This document shows, one piece after another, positions 10,001 through 17,379 of a stretch of DNA of 33,922 nucleotides. The notes under the pieces are model-generated. The model was not told the DNA's origin and searched no databases. It was given only the letters and a program-made list of their open reading frames with translations. The stretch comes from UBA7236 sp964638865 (GTDB taxonomy: Bacteria > Bacteroidota > Bacteroidia > Chitinophagales > BACL12): assembly GCA_964638865.1 (NCBI GenBank), contig CAZXBG010000023.1:1-33922 (forward strand). Reading direction: 5' to 3'. Position 1 is the stretch's first letter. Each line of letters opens with the position of its first letter. The position numbers and the translations under genes were made by a program.

Positions 10001-12458
10001 TTTTAACTGTTGTACGGGTTTTTAAATAATAATCAAAATCACCAATTCCGAAAAGGGTATTTTGTGTTATCACTTTAAAATCCTGCACATTATATACAGG
10101 TCTGCCCGATTCGTCAAATACAGTGGTCATAATTCTGCCACTCAATAAACCCATATTTTTATATTCTTCCGGAATAACAAATTCTGCATTAGCATTTCCA
10201 TTTTCATCGGTTGTTCCTTCTGTTGTTTTTGTTGGGATATAACTATCAGCACCATTAATGCTGAAATTATAATCAGGATATTTTTTTGAGGAAAAATAAA
10301 ATTTATTCAGATTCATTTCTGCTTCCCAACTTCGCTTTGATGCCGGAGTTCCGTATAAATTATTGGCAACTATCTTATTTATTACAGCATCACCGGGATA
10401 ATATTCCTTTTTAGTAAGACTTGCCTCCACACGAATTCTGTCAGGCATAAATTCCTCTACACTTATAAACTCTGAATTTAGTAAAACATCGTTGGAAGAG
10501 TAAAGTTCTGCTGTGTAAGTGCCTGTAACGGCGGCTTTGGGAATGTCAATATCAGCCTCAAATCCACCCTGGTCATCTAAGGTTTTTTTCACACTTTTAA
10601 ATTCCTTTCCGGAAGGGGAGACAATACGCAACTTAACCGGTATTCTTGGCAATATTTCCCAGGCATATGTTCGAATCACGCCGGCAATATGCATCGTTTC
10701 GCCCGGGCGGTACATGTCCCGTTGAACGTATAAAAATGCATCCATGTCGCTTTCATTCAGGCGTTTACCTCCAACTTCAAAGCGCGAGGTAGATACTTCA
10801 GTTTGACTGAAAGGAAGAAAGTTAAAATCGCTGCCATTTTCGGCAGTTATGAGATTCACATCAAAGTCAGGCAAGTTCTTTTTAATTCCGGTAAATTTTG
10901 CAACTCCGTTCTTATCAGTTGTTGCTGTGTATAATTTTTGATTATTGGAACTTACAAAAGACACTTTTATTCCATTGAGCGGAGTTGCACTTTGAATAGA
11001 ATTTGCAAATACCACTAATTCATCTTCAGTGGCCTTTGAAATTAATCCGATATCAGAAAGCGAAACTATTTGTGCATCGGTAAGCCAACGTTTTTCCTCA
11101 GAGGAAACACGAACAACATAAAATCCGTCAAATCTCTCCAAGTTATCGAGAACATCAACATGTAATATACGCGCAGCATTATATTTTTCCAGTGTATTTG
11201 TTTCATAAGTTTTTTCAAATATAACATTTCCGTATAATTCTATATTTACATCCTCATAATCAAAATAATCCCAATAATTTTCATCTTCATTGTATTCATC
11301 ATACCATCTATATCGAAAACCATCCCGCATAAATGCGAGAATATTATTTTCGTAAACTTTAAGTACTTCTACTTTCACCTTTGGAACATTGATGATGTGT
11401 ACGGAAAGATTTTTATTTCCTTTTTTTCCAAGGTACATTCCTTTGTTATGGGTGAATTGAATTTTCGGTTCCAATTCGCCAAAGGTTATTGATTGGGAAT
11501 AGGCGTCGATCATTTTTCCTCCGGCAACCCCAAACAGGCTCTCTGAAAGCGTTATAGTATAACTTTGGGCGGTATTAAATTCATCACTTTTAATTAAAAG
11601 GCCATTCAGGGTTTTTTCTATTTCAATGGTAACCGGAGGATTTACGGTAACCAAACCAGATAAATTATTATTGCCAATCTGTTGATTTGTTATTACGCGA
11701 ACGGTTCCGGTAACACCGGTATGTTCCGCTATCATATCTTTTATTTCGAGATTATCAATAAAAGGAATTTCAATATTCAGATTGATCTCTTTATCGTTTT
11801 TATAAATACTTCCCGGAGAACCAATTCCTTTTAAAACAGAGAATTCCATTGTTCTTTTCTCTGATTTAGGATCAATATTGTGTACTGATATAGAAATTGT
11901 TTTTGCATTTTGTGTAGTAACAATTTTTGCAGTTTTCTCCTCCTTATTTTGTGAAACCTTTAAAAATTTGTTTAATTCTCCTGCATTAACAGTAGCATTA
12001 AAATCAAGATCTGCATGCAATACAATTTCATTGGATGATTCTTCTTTTATCCAGTAAATATTTACCGATTTTAGATCGAGTAGTGGAGTTTGAAACTGAA
12101 AAGGTTCATTTTTAACTGCAAGTTTTAGATCTGTATACTTATGTAAATTATCAGAAAGATTAGCGGTAAAAATTTCACTTTCCGCAAATCCATTTGTTGG
12201 CGAAAAAAGGATCTTATCGCTGGAAACGACCTTGAATTTTCCTGCAACAGGTGGTTGGATAGAAAGTAGTTCTTCCTCCACCCAGCGATTAAACAGGCTA
12301 TCATTGAACAGATGTTGATTCAGGGTAAATTCCAGGTTTTGCACGACGGAGACCTCCTCATCGAAATTCATTTCATCAATGGTGATAAGGTTTCTGTCAG
12401 TATTACAAGAGATTAGGCTGAGTAAGAGAATACTCAGAAGGGTAGCAGCGGACCGCAT
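7062..12458 (-). CDS. Bacterial alpha-2-macroglobulin lipoprotein with intact thioester
   Basis: 1798-aa protease-trapping protein. The N-terminus is a lipoprotein signal with lipobox LISC (Cys18). Domains seen: N-terminal macroglobulin-like beta domains; the MG2 signature (YRPGETMHIAG, about residue 583); the central A2M region near 1130-1190 (WSGIIKSDANGKAKF, then DIDIPQFSGDLRVMVVAYK); the thioester domain with GCVEQ, where Cys1341 and Gln1344 would form the thioester; and a C-terminal MG10-like domain (DILPAGFEIE, about 1700). Bacterial homologues trap proteases that enter through a damaged envelope and are often paired with PBP1C, which would repair the wall. Asn after Cys18 suggests outer-membrane rather than inner-membrane retention, but sorting rules differ in this phylum. 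It heads an operon with the GT-C-like gene. Confidence 0.92.
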   Translation of the reverse strand: MRSAATLLSILLLSLISCNTDRNLITIDEMNFDEEVSVVQNLEFTLNQHLFNDSLFNRWVEEELLSIQPPVAGKFKVVSSDKILFSPTNGFAESEIFTANLSDNLHKYTDLKLAVKNEPFQFQTPLLDLKSVNIYWIKEESSNEIVLHADLDFNATVNAGELNKFLKVSQNKEEKTAKIVTTQNAKTISISVHNIDPKSEKRTMEFSVLKGIGSPGSIYKNDKEINLNIEIPFIDNLEIKDMIAEHTGVTGTVRVITNQQIGNNNLSGLVTVNPPVTIEIEKTLNGLLIKSDEFNTAQSYTITLSESLFGVAGGKMIDAYSQSITFGELEPKIQFTHNKGMYLGKKGNKNLSVHIINVPKVKVEVLKVYENNILAFMRDGFRYRWYDEYNEDENYWDYFDYEDVNIELYGNVIFEKTYETNTLEKYNAARILHVDVLDNLERFDGFYVVRVSSEEKRWLTDAQIVSLSDIGLISKATEDELVVFANSIQSATPLNGIKVSFVSSNNQKLYTATTDKNGVAKFTGIKKNLPDFDVNLITAENGSDFNFLPFSQTEVSTSRFEVGGKRLNESDMDAFLYVQRDMYRPGETMHIAGVIRTYAWEILPRIPVKLRIVSPSGKEFKSVKKTLDDQGGFEADIDIPKAAVTGTYTAELYSSNDVLLNSEFISVEEFMPDRIRVEASLTKKEYYPGDAVINKIVANNLYGTPASKRSWEAEMNLNKFYFSSKKYPDYNFSINGADSYIPTKTTEGTTDENGNANAEFVIPEEYKNMGLLSGRIMTTVFDESGRPVYNVQDFKVITQNTLFGIGDFDYYLKTRTTVKIPFIAVDKDDKLVNGAPAKVEIIKHEYETVIERSGTYYSYRSNKVERLLSTHNITVTETTTSVSYTPELSGQYEVRIKSPNASTFVSQYFYAYGWGNTQSNSFEVNTEGNINIVADKETYNVGEDANIIFTAPFNGKLLVTVERNKVYEYYYLDTDKKSASLKLKINNSHLPNIYVTATLFRPADNSELPLTVAHGITNLKVENPSKKLNVVVTHEKNSRSNKKQTISIKTAPNAELTVAVVDEGILQIKNFQTPDPYKWFYQPHALSVLSYDLYAYLYPEIYLKKLLSGGDGYDLEGRLNPMTANRVKLVSYWSGIIKSDANGKAKFDIDIPQFSGDLRVMVVAYKNDQFGSSETHIKVADPIVVTTSLPRFLSPGDTIIVPVTLANTTAKNTNGNVNISVEGPLKIAGNSTQNFSTNANKESRAEFKIVATNQTGNAKVKVVVSAMNEKFTEEIEIPVRPPASLQKYNGSGFVDAGKTSAIDISNNLEPQSAKAKLVLSTSPLVQFADDLDYLINYPHGCVEQITSSVFPQIYYADLIKSIYGKENRDLNPSYNVQEGIRILESMQMYNGALMYWPGGGYESWWGTIYATHFMMEAKKAGYDVDEKVLNKSYGYMKNMLKQKKTFVYYYNSNLSKEMASKEVFYSMYVLALAGKAEISTMNYYKANLSVVPLDGKYLLAMSYLAAGDRKSYEKLLPSAFIGEESIPVFGGSFYSPIRDRAIALNCLLETDPENQQIGILAQQLSEMMKMRPYLNTQERSFAFLAFGKLARKTKDASVTATIKADGSEIGKFSGKDLVIEDKAMLNKKITIETSGKGQLFYFWMTSGVTSDGSYKQEDSYLKVRKTFYDRWGQQIDLKKIKQNDLITVKISLQAATGSYVENVVITDILPAGFEIENDRLRATASLNWIKDQAKAQHEDIRDDRINLYVTASSTIQNYYYTVRAVSPGTYKMGPVMADAMYNEEYHSYNGSGIVKISK

Positions 12459-12723
12459 AGTGGTTAAGAGGTTTTGGGTAATGTGAAATTATCTTATTAT
12501 TAATAACGTAAACTTTAATTCAAATTATTATCGTAATAATAATAATTATTTTCGATCCGGCTCCAAGAAAATGATAAGTGTAAAACCTGCTCCTGCGGCA
12601 CTTTGCCGGAAAGGGTATGATTGTGCATAAAAAAAGTTGCGAAATTATTTGGTAAAATGGCAAATGTTGGCTAAAATCGTAGCGTCTTACCAAAATGCAT
12701 TTTTTAACTAAAATACTACAACT
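12459..12723. promoter_or_regulatory. Divergent intergenic region with an inverted repeat
   Basis: This 265-base gap separates the outward-facing alpha-2-macroglobulin and HTH genes. It contains an AT-rich run of AATAATAAT type near 12530-12550. An 8-base perfect inverted repeat, TTTGGTAA (12648-12655) and TTACCAAA (12687-12694), lies 30 to 76 bases before the HTH start. The repeat could be an operator for the small HTH protein itself. No good promoter consensus was identified. Confidence 0.35.
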
Positions 12724-12990
12724 ATGGTGATTACATTTGAGGAATTACGGCACATCAAGGATACGCTGCCACATGGCAGTATGGAGCGCATTGCACAGGA
12801 GCTCCATCTTGAAGTGGATGCAGTGAGAAACTACTTTGGCGCTGAACATTTTGAGGCCCCAGGCAAGATCGCTGATGTGCATTTTGAGAAGGGCGGCGGA
12901 GGAGGTGTTGTGCGCCTGGAAGACACAGCTATACTGGATTGTGCCATGCGTATTTTGGAGGAGTCGAAACACGAGCAGGCATTAAATTGA
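12724..12990 (+). CDS. Small HTH DNA-binding protein with glycine-rich linker
   Basis: 88-aa protein of a small family common in Bacteroidota. Residues 1-40 (FEELRHIKDTLPHGS, then MERIAQELHLEVDAVRNYF) read as a helix-turn-helix, with recognition helix near 29-38. A glycine-rich linker, KGGGGG at 56-61, joins a short C-terminal helix (VRLEDTAILDCAMRILEES). The codon use and GC content are visibly higher than in its neighbours, as expected for a highly expressed conserved gene. It is followed by an intrinsic terminator, so it forms its own transcription unit. Targets are unknown; family recognition is from memory of similar sequences. Confidence 0.8.
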   Translation: MVITFEELRHIKDTLPHGSMERIAQELHLEVDAVRNYFGAEHFEAPGKIADVHFEKGGGGGVVRLEDTAILDCAMRILEESKHEQALN

Positions 12991-13011
12991 TTCTTTTCAT
13001 ACTTGAATGAC

Positions 13012-13046
13012 AAGCCCTGTTCGGTTAACTAACTGACAGGGCTTTG
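13012..13046 (+). terminator. Intrinsic terminator after HTH gene
   Basis: A perfect 9-base stem, AAGCCCTGT (13012-13020) and ACAGGGCTT (13036-13044), encloses a 15-base loop and is followed by a short, imperfect T run. It lies 21 bases past the HTH stop codon. Confidence 0.8.
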
Positions 13047-13047
13047 T

Positions 13048-13081
13048 TCTTGTATACAAGAGGGGACATTTTTTTCGTTTG
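13048..13081 (+). promoter_or_regulatory. 14-base palindrome and possible promoter for the TonB_C lipoprotein
   Basis: TCTTGTATACAAGA (13048-13061) is a perfect palindrome. It supplies a TTG (13050-13052) that lies 21 bases before TTCGTTTG (13074-13081), a near match to the Bacteroidota -7 element TAnnTTTG. This gives a plausible promoter with an operator over the -33 site, 50 bases before the next ATG. It is weak evidence only. Confidence 0.3.
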
Positions 13082-13130
13082 ATTATGGAATTTCCGGTTG
13101 TAAGGAATCTCCTGTTATAAATACCGTATT

Positions 13131-14747
13131 ATGAAATCCATACTCATTGCTACCCTTGCTTTTTTTATTATTTGTGGATGTACTGATTCTAGTAAGAATA
13201 GTAATTCCCAGGTTCAAAAGGTATCAGTTCCTACTCAGTTTATTGAGGAACAGTCTACAGTTTCAACTGACACCACTAGGAATTATAGCTATATTGAACC
13301 AGTCCATGAAGAAAATAAATGGGAGGAAAATGAACAGGTTACCAGTGAAATTTTAAAAAATGTTACCCCACCTGCAAATCAACAATTTGCCGGTTTAGAA
13401 GAGATTTATAACGTCTTTGAAAAAAAATCAGAGTCATATAAATTTGATTGTAATTCGGGAACCCAAATAATTTGTGAAGAGGGGACGAGAATAATTATTC
13501 CTGCAAATGCTTTTGTTTTGGAAACGACGGGTTTGCCAGTAGAAGGGGAAATAGATTTTCACGTAACAGAATATTATAAGATGGAGGATATTTTATTATC
13601 CAAATTGAGTTGTAATACACCGGAAACAATATTGGAATCAGGCGGGATGATTTATTTAGAAGCCTATATAAATGATCATCCCTGTAAACTTGCCCCAGAT
13701 AAACAATTGGCAATTGAATTTGTTGGAAATACCACTGCGGATAGTATGCAGATATTTGACGGAGAAGTAGATCCTGATGGAGATATTATTTGGGAGTTAC
13801 AATATTCAAACTTGCCTGAACCGGTTTTATACGATATAAATAATGTAAATTATTTTGGCGATCCCACCAATAAACTTTATACCACTTGCGGTAAGATGCC
13901 GGAATTTACCGGGGGAAATATTGATATGCGGATATGGGTAAATTCACAACTTAAATACCCGCAGCAAGCAAGAGATGCTAAGATTCAGGGACAAATATTA
14001 GCATCATTTATAGTTACGGATTCTGGAACAATAAGGAACATTCAAATTGAAAAAAGGCTTGGTTTTGGATGTGATGAAATCGTGATGGAGATGCTTAATA
14101 AAATGCCCGCCTGGCAACCAGGATTCGAAAATGATGTGGCTGTTGATGTAAAAATTGTTTTGCCAATTGCATTTATTCTTGATGAGGAGGAGTTTTTATT
14201 TGGAGTAAGCGCAAAAGATTCCTTTGTCCAAAAAGGGAAAAAAGAGCAAAACTCCACTTGGTTTAATGGATCGTTTTATAACGACCAGGCTTTAACAGAC
14301 TCAAATGTGATTATGGTTGAAAGGGCACTACCACCTGCTGATACATTTAGCACAAATTCCAGTTCAGTAGCAATTTCATATGCGTTAATGTACTCTATAA
14401 AAATAGGATGGATCAATTGTGATCGATTTATTAATTTAGAAGAGCCTAAAACAAATTATACAGTTTCCTTAGCTATGGATGAAGATATTGATCTCACTTT
14501 GGTATTTGATAATTATAATTCTGTTATGCGAGGGAAACGTTCGTACGGCTCAATACAGTTTAGAAATGTATTAATGAATGAACCTGTTACCTTATTTGGA
14601 ATTAAAAATGTTGATGGCCAATTTTATTATTGTTTGAAACGATCAACAACATCAAACACAAAAGAAAGGGATCTTCAATTTATTCCTGCAACAAAGGATG
14701 AATTGAAAGCGATAGCAGCAACATTAAATAAACCGGTAGAGATATAA
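13131..14747 (+). CDS. Lipoprotein with TonB C-terminal domain
   Basis: 538-aa predicted lipoprotein (lipobox ICGC, Cys17). Residues about 105-180 contain GTRIIIPANAFV, GEIDFHV and ESGGMIYLEA, a module seen in large Bacteroidota surface proteins. Residues about 253-347 are a TonB C-terminal domain: PEFTGG, LKYPQQARDAKIQGQILASF, VTDSGTI, and a closing MPAWQPGFENDVAV. Unlike true TonB it has no inner-membrane helix and no proline-rich spacer, so it cannot couple to ExbBD in the usual way. The last 150 residues (GWINCDRF onwards) are an uncharacterised domain of the same phylum. It is flanked by terminators on both sides and is probably monocistronic. Its role is unknown; binding to outer-membrane partners is a guess. 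Confidence 0.75.
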   Translation: MKSILIATLAFFIICGCTDSSKNSNSQVQKVSVPTQFIEEQSTVSTDTTRNYSYIEPVHEENKWEENEQVTSEILKNVTPPANQQFAGLEEIYNVFEKKSESYKFDCNSGTQIICEEGTRIIIPANAFVLETTGLPVEGEIDFHVTEYYKMEDILLSKLSCNTPETILESGGMIYLEAYINDHPCKLAPDKQLAIEFVGNTTADSMQIFDGEVDPDGDIIWELQYSNLPEPVLYDINNVNYFGDPTNKLYTTCGKMPEFTGGNIDMRIWVNSQLKYPQQARDAKIQGQILASFIVTDSGTIRNIQIEKRLGFGCDEIVMEMLNKMPAWQPGFENDVAVDVKIVLPIAFILDEEEFLFGVSAKDSFVQKGKKEQNSTWFNGSFYNDQALTDSNVIMVERALPPADTFSTNSSSVAISYALMYSIKIGWINCDRFINLEEPKTNYTVSLAMDEDIDLTLVFDNYNSVMRGKRSYGSIQFRNVLMNEPVTLFGIKNVDGQFYYCLKRSTTSNTKERDLQFIPATKDELKAIAATLNKPVEI

Positions 14748-14760
14748 TTAAGGGATAATG

Positions 14761-14810
14761 AAAATCCTCCGCATCATTTTACAAAATTGAAAAACGATGC
14801 GGAGGATTTT
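14761..14810. terminator. Strong bidirectional terminator
   Basis: A 15-base perfect inverted repeat runs from AAAATCCTCCGCATC (14761-14775) to its complement at 14796-14810, with a 20-base loop. The A-rich start and T-rich end let it act on both strands. It lies between the convergent TonB_C lipoprotein and rhodanese lipoprotein genes and marks the end of the long minus-strand redox operon. Confidence 0.92.
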
Positions 14811-14814
14811 TATT

Positions 14815-15246
14815 TTATTTAACAACAGGAAAATCATCTGTCTGCCATTGTTTTATACCTCCTGCGAGTTCATATACCGCTATAAACCCATCTGCACGCA
14901 TTTTATCAGCTGCGGCACCACTTCTTTTCCCGCTTAGGCAATACACATAGATGGGTTTAGTTTTATCAAGTGTTGCGATCTGCGAAGCAAAGTTATTTCC
15001 GTTCCAGTCGAAATTAACAGCATTTTGTAAATGCGCTTGTGAATACTCTTCCGATGTTCTCACATCAATTAATGTTGCGTTGGGATCTGCTTTAATTTTG
15101 GCTTCAAATTCGTTGGTTGAAAGTTCAGTTTTTACTGTTTGATTTGCAGGTACTGTAGTTACCTGATTTTCTGTTACCTGACTATTAGAGCAGCCAACAA
15201 AAACAAATACAAATAGAGATAAAAAAAGAAACCGGTAATTTTTCAT
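14815..15246 (-). CDS. Rhodanese-domain lipoprotein
   Basis: 143-aa lipoprotein: signal with lipobox FVGC (Cys19), a short linker, then one rhodanese domain (about 42-143). LIDVRTSEEYSQAHL is the CH2A-type start. The active loop is CLSGKRS, with the persulfide-carrying Cys103, and the domain ends GGIKQW. Rhodaneses move sulfane sulfur between thiols. The lipid anchor puts this one outside the cytoplasm, unlike the other rhodaneses of the operon. It is the last gene of the operon, 7 bases after trxA, and runs into the bidirectional terminator. Confidence 0.9.
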   Translation of the reverse strand: MKNYRFLFLSLFVFVFVGCSNSQVTENQVTTVPANQTVKTELSTNEFEAKIKADPNATLIDVRTSEEYSQAHLQNAVNFDWNGNNFASQIATLDKTKPIYVYCLSGKRSGAAADKMRADGFIAVYELAGGIKQWQTDDFPVVK

Positions 15247-15253
15247 TGCGTTT

Positions 15254-15556
15254 TTAATTTGAGTGTTTAGTAATTATTTGTTCAAGATTATGTGCTGACA
15301 AAACCCCGGATTGCCTCCATTTGATTTCTCCTTTTTGAAAGAGAATAAGCGTGGGTACACCCTGAATTTTGTATACATCAGAAACCTGAGGATTTTTGTC
15401 GACGTCAATTTTAATGATTTTTGCTTTATCACCTATTTTTGATTTTAATTCCTCCAAAATAGGTTTCATCATTTTACAGGGTCCACACCATTCGGCAGAA
15501 AAATCCACAAGAGTAGGAGTATCACTATTAATTAATTCTAAGAATTTATTGTTCAT
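15254..15556 (-). CDS. trxA: Thioredoxin
   Basis: 100-aa single-domain thioredoxin with the classic WCGPC active site (Cys24 and Cys27) and the cis-proline loop GVPTL. It has no signal peptide, so it is cytoplasmic. It reduces protein disulfides and can release sulfide from protein persulfides, which fits an operon rich in rhodaneses and a peroxiredoxin. Its ATG overlaps the osmC-like stop by one base (TAATG), which implies translational coupling. Confidence 0.95.
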   Translation of the reverse strand: MNNKFLELINSDTPTLVDFSAEWCGPCKMMKPILEELKSKIGDKAKIIKIDVDKNPQVSDVYKIQGVPTLILFQKGEIKWRQSGVLSAHNLEQIITKHSN

Positions 15557-16011
15557 TATTTCACTAATATTGTTGTGATTAAAGTTACTTTGGATTTAAT
15601 AGAATTGGAAATCAAACATGCCGCCTCCGATTTTTGAACTACTCTTTCTGCTTTTTCCCGATCGCTTTCGTTGCTGATAGTTACTGTGGGCTCAAGAATT
15701 ATTTCGCTCATTATAAATTTTCCTTCCACCTGTTCTAATTTTCCTTTTGCATTGCAACTAAAATTTTGAAAATCTAATTTAAAATTTTCCGCGATTGCCA
15801 GAAAAGTTGTCATCAGGCAACTGCTCACCGCTGCAGTAAATAAATGTTCCGGTGACCAAATGCCTGGCATTCCTTTTGGAAATTCCGGGGGAGTTGCCAC
15901 ATCTATGCAACTGCTCATGTTTCCATTGGAAAGATTTAATTCAGGGGAACACATCACGCCTTTGCGATCTTTGTTCCAATTAATTTCTACGTTATAATAA
16001 TGCGGTTCCAT
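15556..16011 (-). CDS. OsmC/Ohr-family protein
   Basis: 151-aa cytoplasmic OsmC-fold protein. Two conserved cysteines lie where the family has them: Cys65 in the segment WSPEHLFTAAVSSCLMTTF and Cys132 in KSEAACLISNSIKS. OsmC and Ohr proteins reduce organic hydroperoxides using this Cys pair; some members also bind persulfidated substrates. Whether this member acts on peroxides or in sulfur transfer cannot be told. It starts 1 base after the preceding gene and overlaps trxA, in the middle of the redox operon. Confidence 0.88.
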   Translation of the reverse strand: MEPHYYNVEINWNKDRKGVMCSPELNLSNGNMSSCIDVATPPEFPKGMPGIWSPEHLFTAAVSSCLMTTFLAIAENFKLDFQNFSCNAKGKLEQVEGKFIMSEIILEPTVTISNESDREKAERVVQKSEAACLISNSIKSKVTLITTILVK

Positions 16012-16012
16012 T

Positions 16013-16261
16013 TTATTTAATTTCTTCGTAAGTAATTTCTTTAATTCCGTTTAATTTTTCATCTGTGATCTTTTCTGATCTCGGATTGTAACATTTACCG
16101 GCTGCGCAACCAAAGGCAAAAAGGCCCATGGAAAAAAAGTAACCGCCAAATACTAAACTTATCCAATCAAAATTTTTAATTGCAGGAAATAATATAAGTG
16201 CTCCGAATACCAAAAATAGTATCCTTTGAAAATTCCATCCGGTTAATAATTTTTCTTTCAT
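16013..16261 (-). CDS. Small rhodanese-associated membrane protein (YgaP/DUF2892-like)
   Basis: 82-aa protein with two hydrophobic helices (about 12-28 and 32-52) and the motif FAFGCAAGKCY, which places Cys52 and Cys57 at the end of helix two. Proteins of this shape accompany rhodanese genes in Bacteroidota and resemble the membrane part of the YgaP rhodanese. A role in accepting or moving sulfane sulfur at the membrane is inference. It has 1-base and 3-base gaps to the neighbouring genes. Confidence 0.7.
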   Translation of the reverse strand: MKEKLLTGWNFQRILFLVFGALILFPAIKNFDWISLVFGGYFFSMGLFAFGCAAGKCYNPRSEKITDEKLNGIKEITYEEIK

Positions 16262-16264
16262 TTT

Positions 16265-16732
16265 TTATTTATTAAGGTAGGCAGAATACATCCAAACCAT
16301 TTTTTCCTGTTCGCGAATGTAATCGCTCATTAAAGCATTTGTTCCTTCGTCTCCGGCATCTGCGGCAATGGATAAAATTATCCTTTGTTTTACAATTAAG
16401 ATCTCAAAAGCTTTTAAAATGCTTTTAACACCTTCTTTTCCATCGGAAACATCCTTTATGCCTGCTATTTCTGCCGTTTTTTTATAGTCCTCAAATGTGT
16501 GCAGAGGAACGGCACCAAGAGTAAGTATCCTTTCTGCAACTTCATCCACCTTAAGTAAAAGATTTGTGTATAATTCTTCAAATTTTACATGTAATTCAAA
16601 AAATTTCTCCCCTTTTATATTCCAGTGTAGCCCCCGGGTATTTTGATAAAATACCATATAATCGGATAAAAGTTCATTTAATTTGCCGGCAAGCGATTTG
16701 CTTTTGGTTTTATTTAAGCCTATAGAATTCAT
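16265..16732 (-). CDS. dps: Dps-family ferritin-like DNA protection protein
   Basis: 155-aa Dps protein. The intersubunit ferroxidase ligands are all present with exact family spacing: His36 (GLHWNIKG), His48 and Glu52 (LHVKFEELY), and Asp63 and Glu67 (VDEVAERI). Dps forms a 12-subunit shell that oxidises Fe(II) with hydrogen peroxide, removing both Fenton reactants. It lies in the redox operon, 48 bases after the preceding gene. Confidence 0.95.
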   Translation of the reverse strand: MNSIGLNKTKSKSLAGKLNELLSDYMVFYQNTRGLHWNIKGEKFFELHVKFEELYTNLLLKVDEVAERILTLGAVPLHTFEDYKKTAEIAGIKDVSDGKEGVKSILKAFEILIVKQRIILSIAADAGDEGTNALMSDYIREQEKMVWMYSAYLNK

Positions 16733-16780
16733 ATCTTAACTTTTTAATTTAACTTTAATATTGTTATAATTGAATAAGGA

Positions 16781-17011
16781 TTATTTGTTATTAAAAGTTT
16801 CATATCCTTTAGTTAGTAAAACGATAATTAGCCATAACCAAGGCAGACCGTGTAAGGCAACATCAAACCAATCTAAAGGTTGCATTCCATTTGCTCCTCC
16901 TGCTATCCAACGTAATTTTCCCCAAATATGGGGCTCGGGGAGAAATGGAGCCAAACCAATAGTTAAGCTGAGTAGGAGCGGAATTTTTACATCTTTAAAT
17001 ATCGCGTTCAT
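16781..17011 (-). CDS. Small membrane protein, conserved in Bacteroidota
   Basis: 76-aa protein with two hydrophobic stretches (about 9-25 and 52-68) joined by a loop with WGKLRWIAGG and GMQPLDWFD. Similar short proteins are, as far as I recall, sometimes labelled 'RND transporter' in databases, but it is far too short to be one and that label should not be trusted. It lies between a rhodanese gene and dps with gaps of 30 and 48 bases. Function unknown. Confidence 0.65.
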   Translation of the reverse strand: MNAIFKDVKIPLLLSLTIGLAPFLPEPHIWGKLRWIAGGANGMQPLDWFDVALHGLPWLWLIIVLLTKGYETFNNK

Positions 17012-17041
17012 TTGCAGGTATACACTTTCGTTGATTTTAAA

Positions 17042-17359
17042 TCAGGATATTTTATTTCGTAAACTCATCCAGCTGCCTCCATTATAAACTTCTGTATAAC
17101 CATTCGCTTTTAAAATATTCTTAGCGGTTGCACTGCGCATTCCTGAAGCACAGCAGGTTATTACCGGTTTCTTTTTATCCTTTAATTTTTGGAGATTGTT
17201 GTTTAATTGATCCACTGCTATATTAACAGAGCCTTTAATATGTCCACTGTTATATTCTCCCTTACTGCGCACATCCAAAATTAATGCTCCTTGTTTTACA
17301 AGCTCGGCATAATCCACTTTTGGACCCATACCGAGCATTTTTTTTATGGTTTCAAACAT
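17042..17359 (-). CDS. Cytoplasmic single-domain rhodanese
   Basis: 105-aa rhodanese with no signal peptide. It has LILDVRSKGEYNSGHIKGS and the active loop CASGMRS with Cys70, preceded by a second Cys69, and ends in GGSW. Small rhodaneses of this kind accept or donate sulfane sulfur. It shares the CCASGxRS loop and NGGSW ending with the rhodanese at 18080-18364, so the two may be an old duplication. It starts 20 bases after the peroxiredoxin gene. Confidence 0.92.
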   Translation of the reverse strand: MFETIKKMLGMGPKVDYAELVKQGALILDVRSKGEYNSGHIKGSVNIAVDQLNNNLQKLKDKKKPVITCCASGMRSATAKNILKANGYTEVYNGGSWMSLRNKIS

Positions 17360-17379
17360 TTTTATTCTAATTAATTACT

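Noticed and set aside
16781..17011. RND transporter identity for the 76-aa membrane protein
   Set aside because: It has only two hydrophobic segments and is far shorter than any RND pump; the label probably arose from database transfer.
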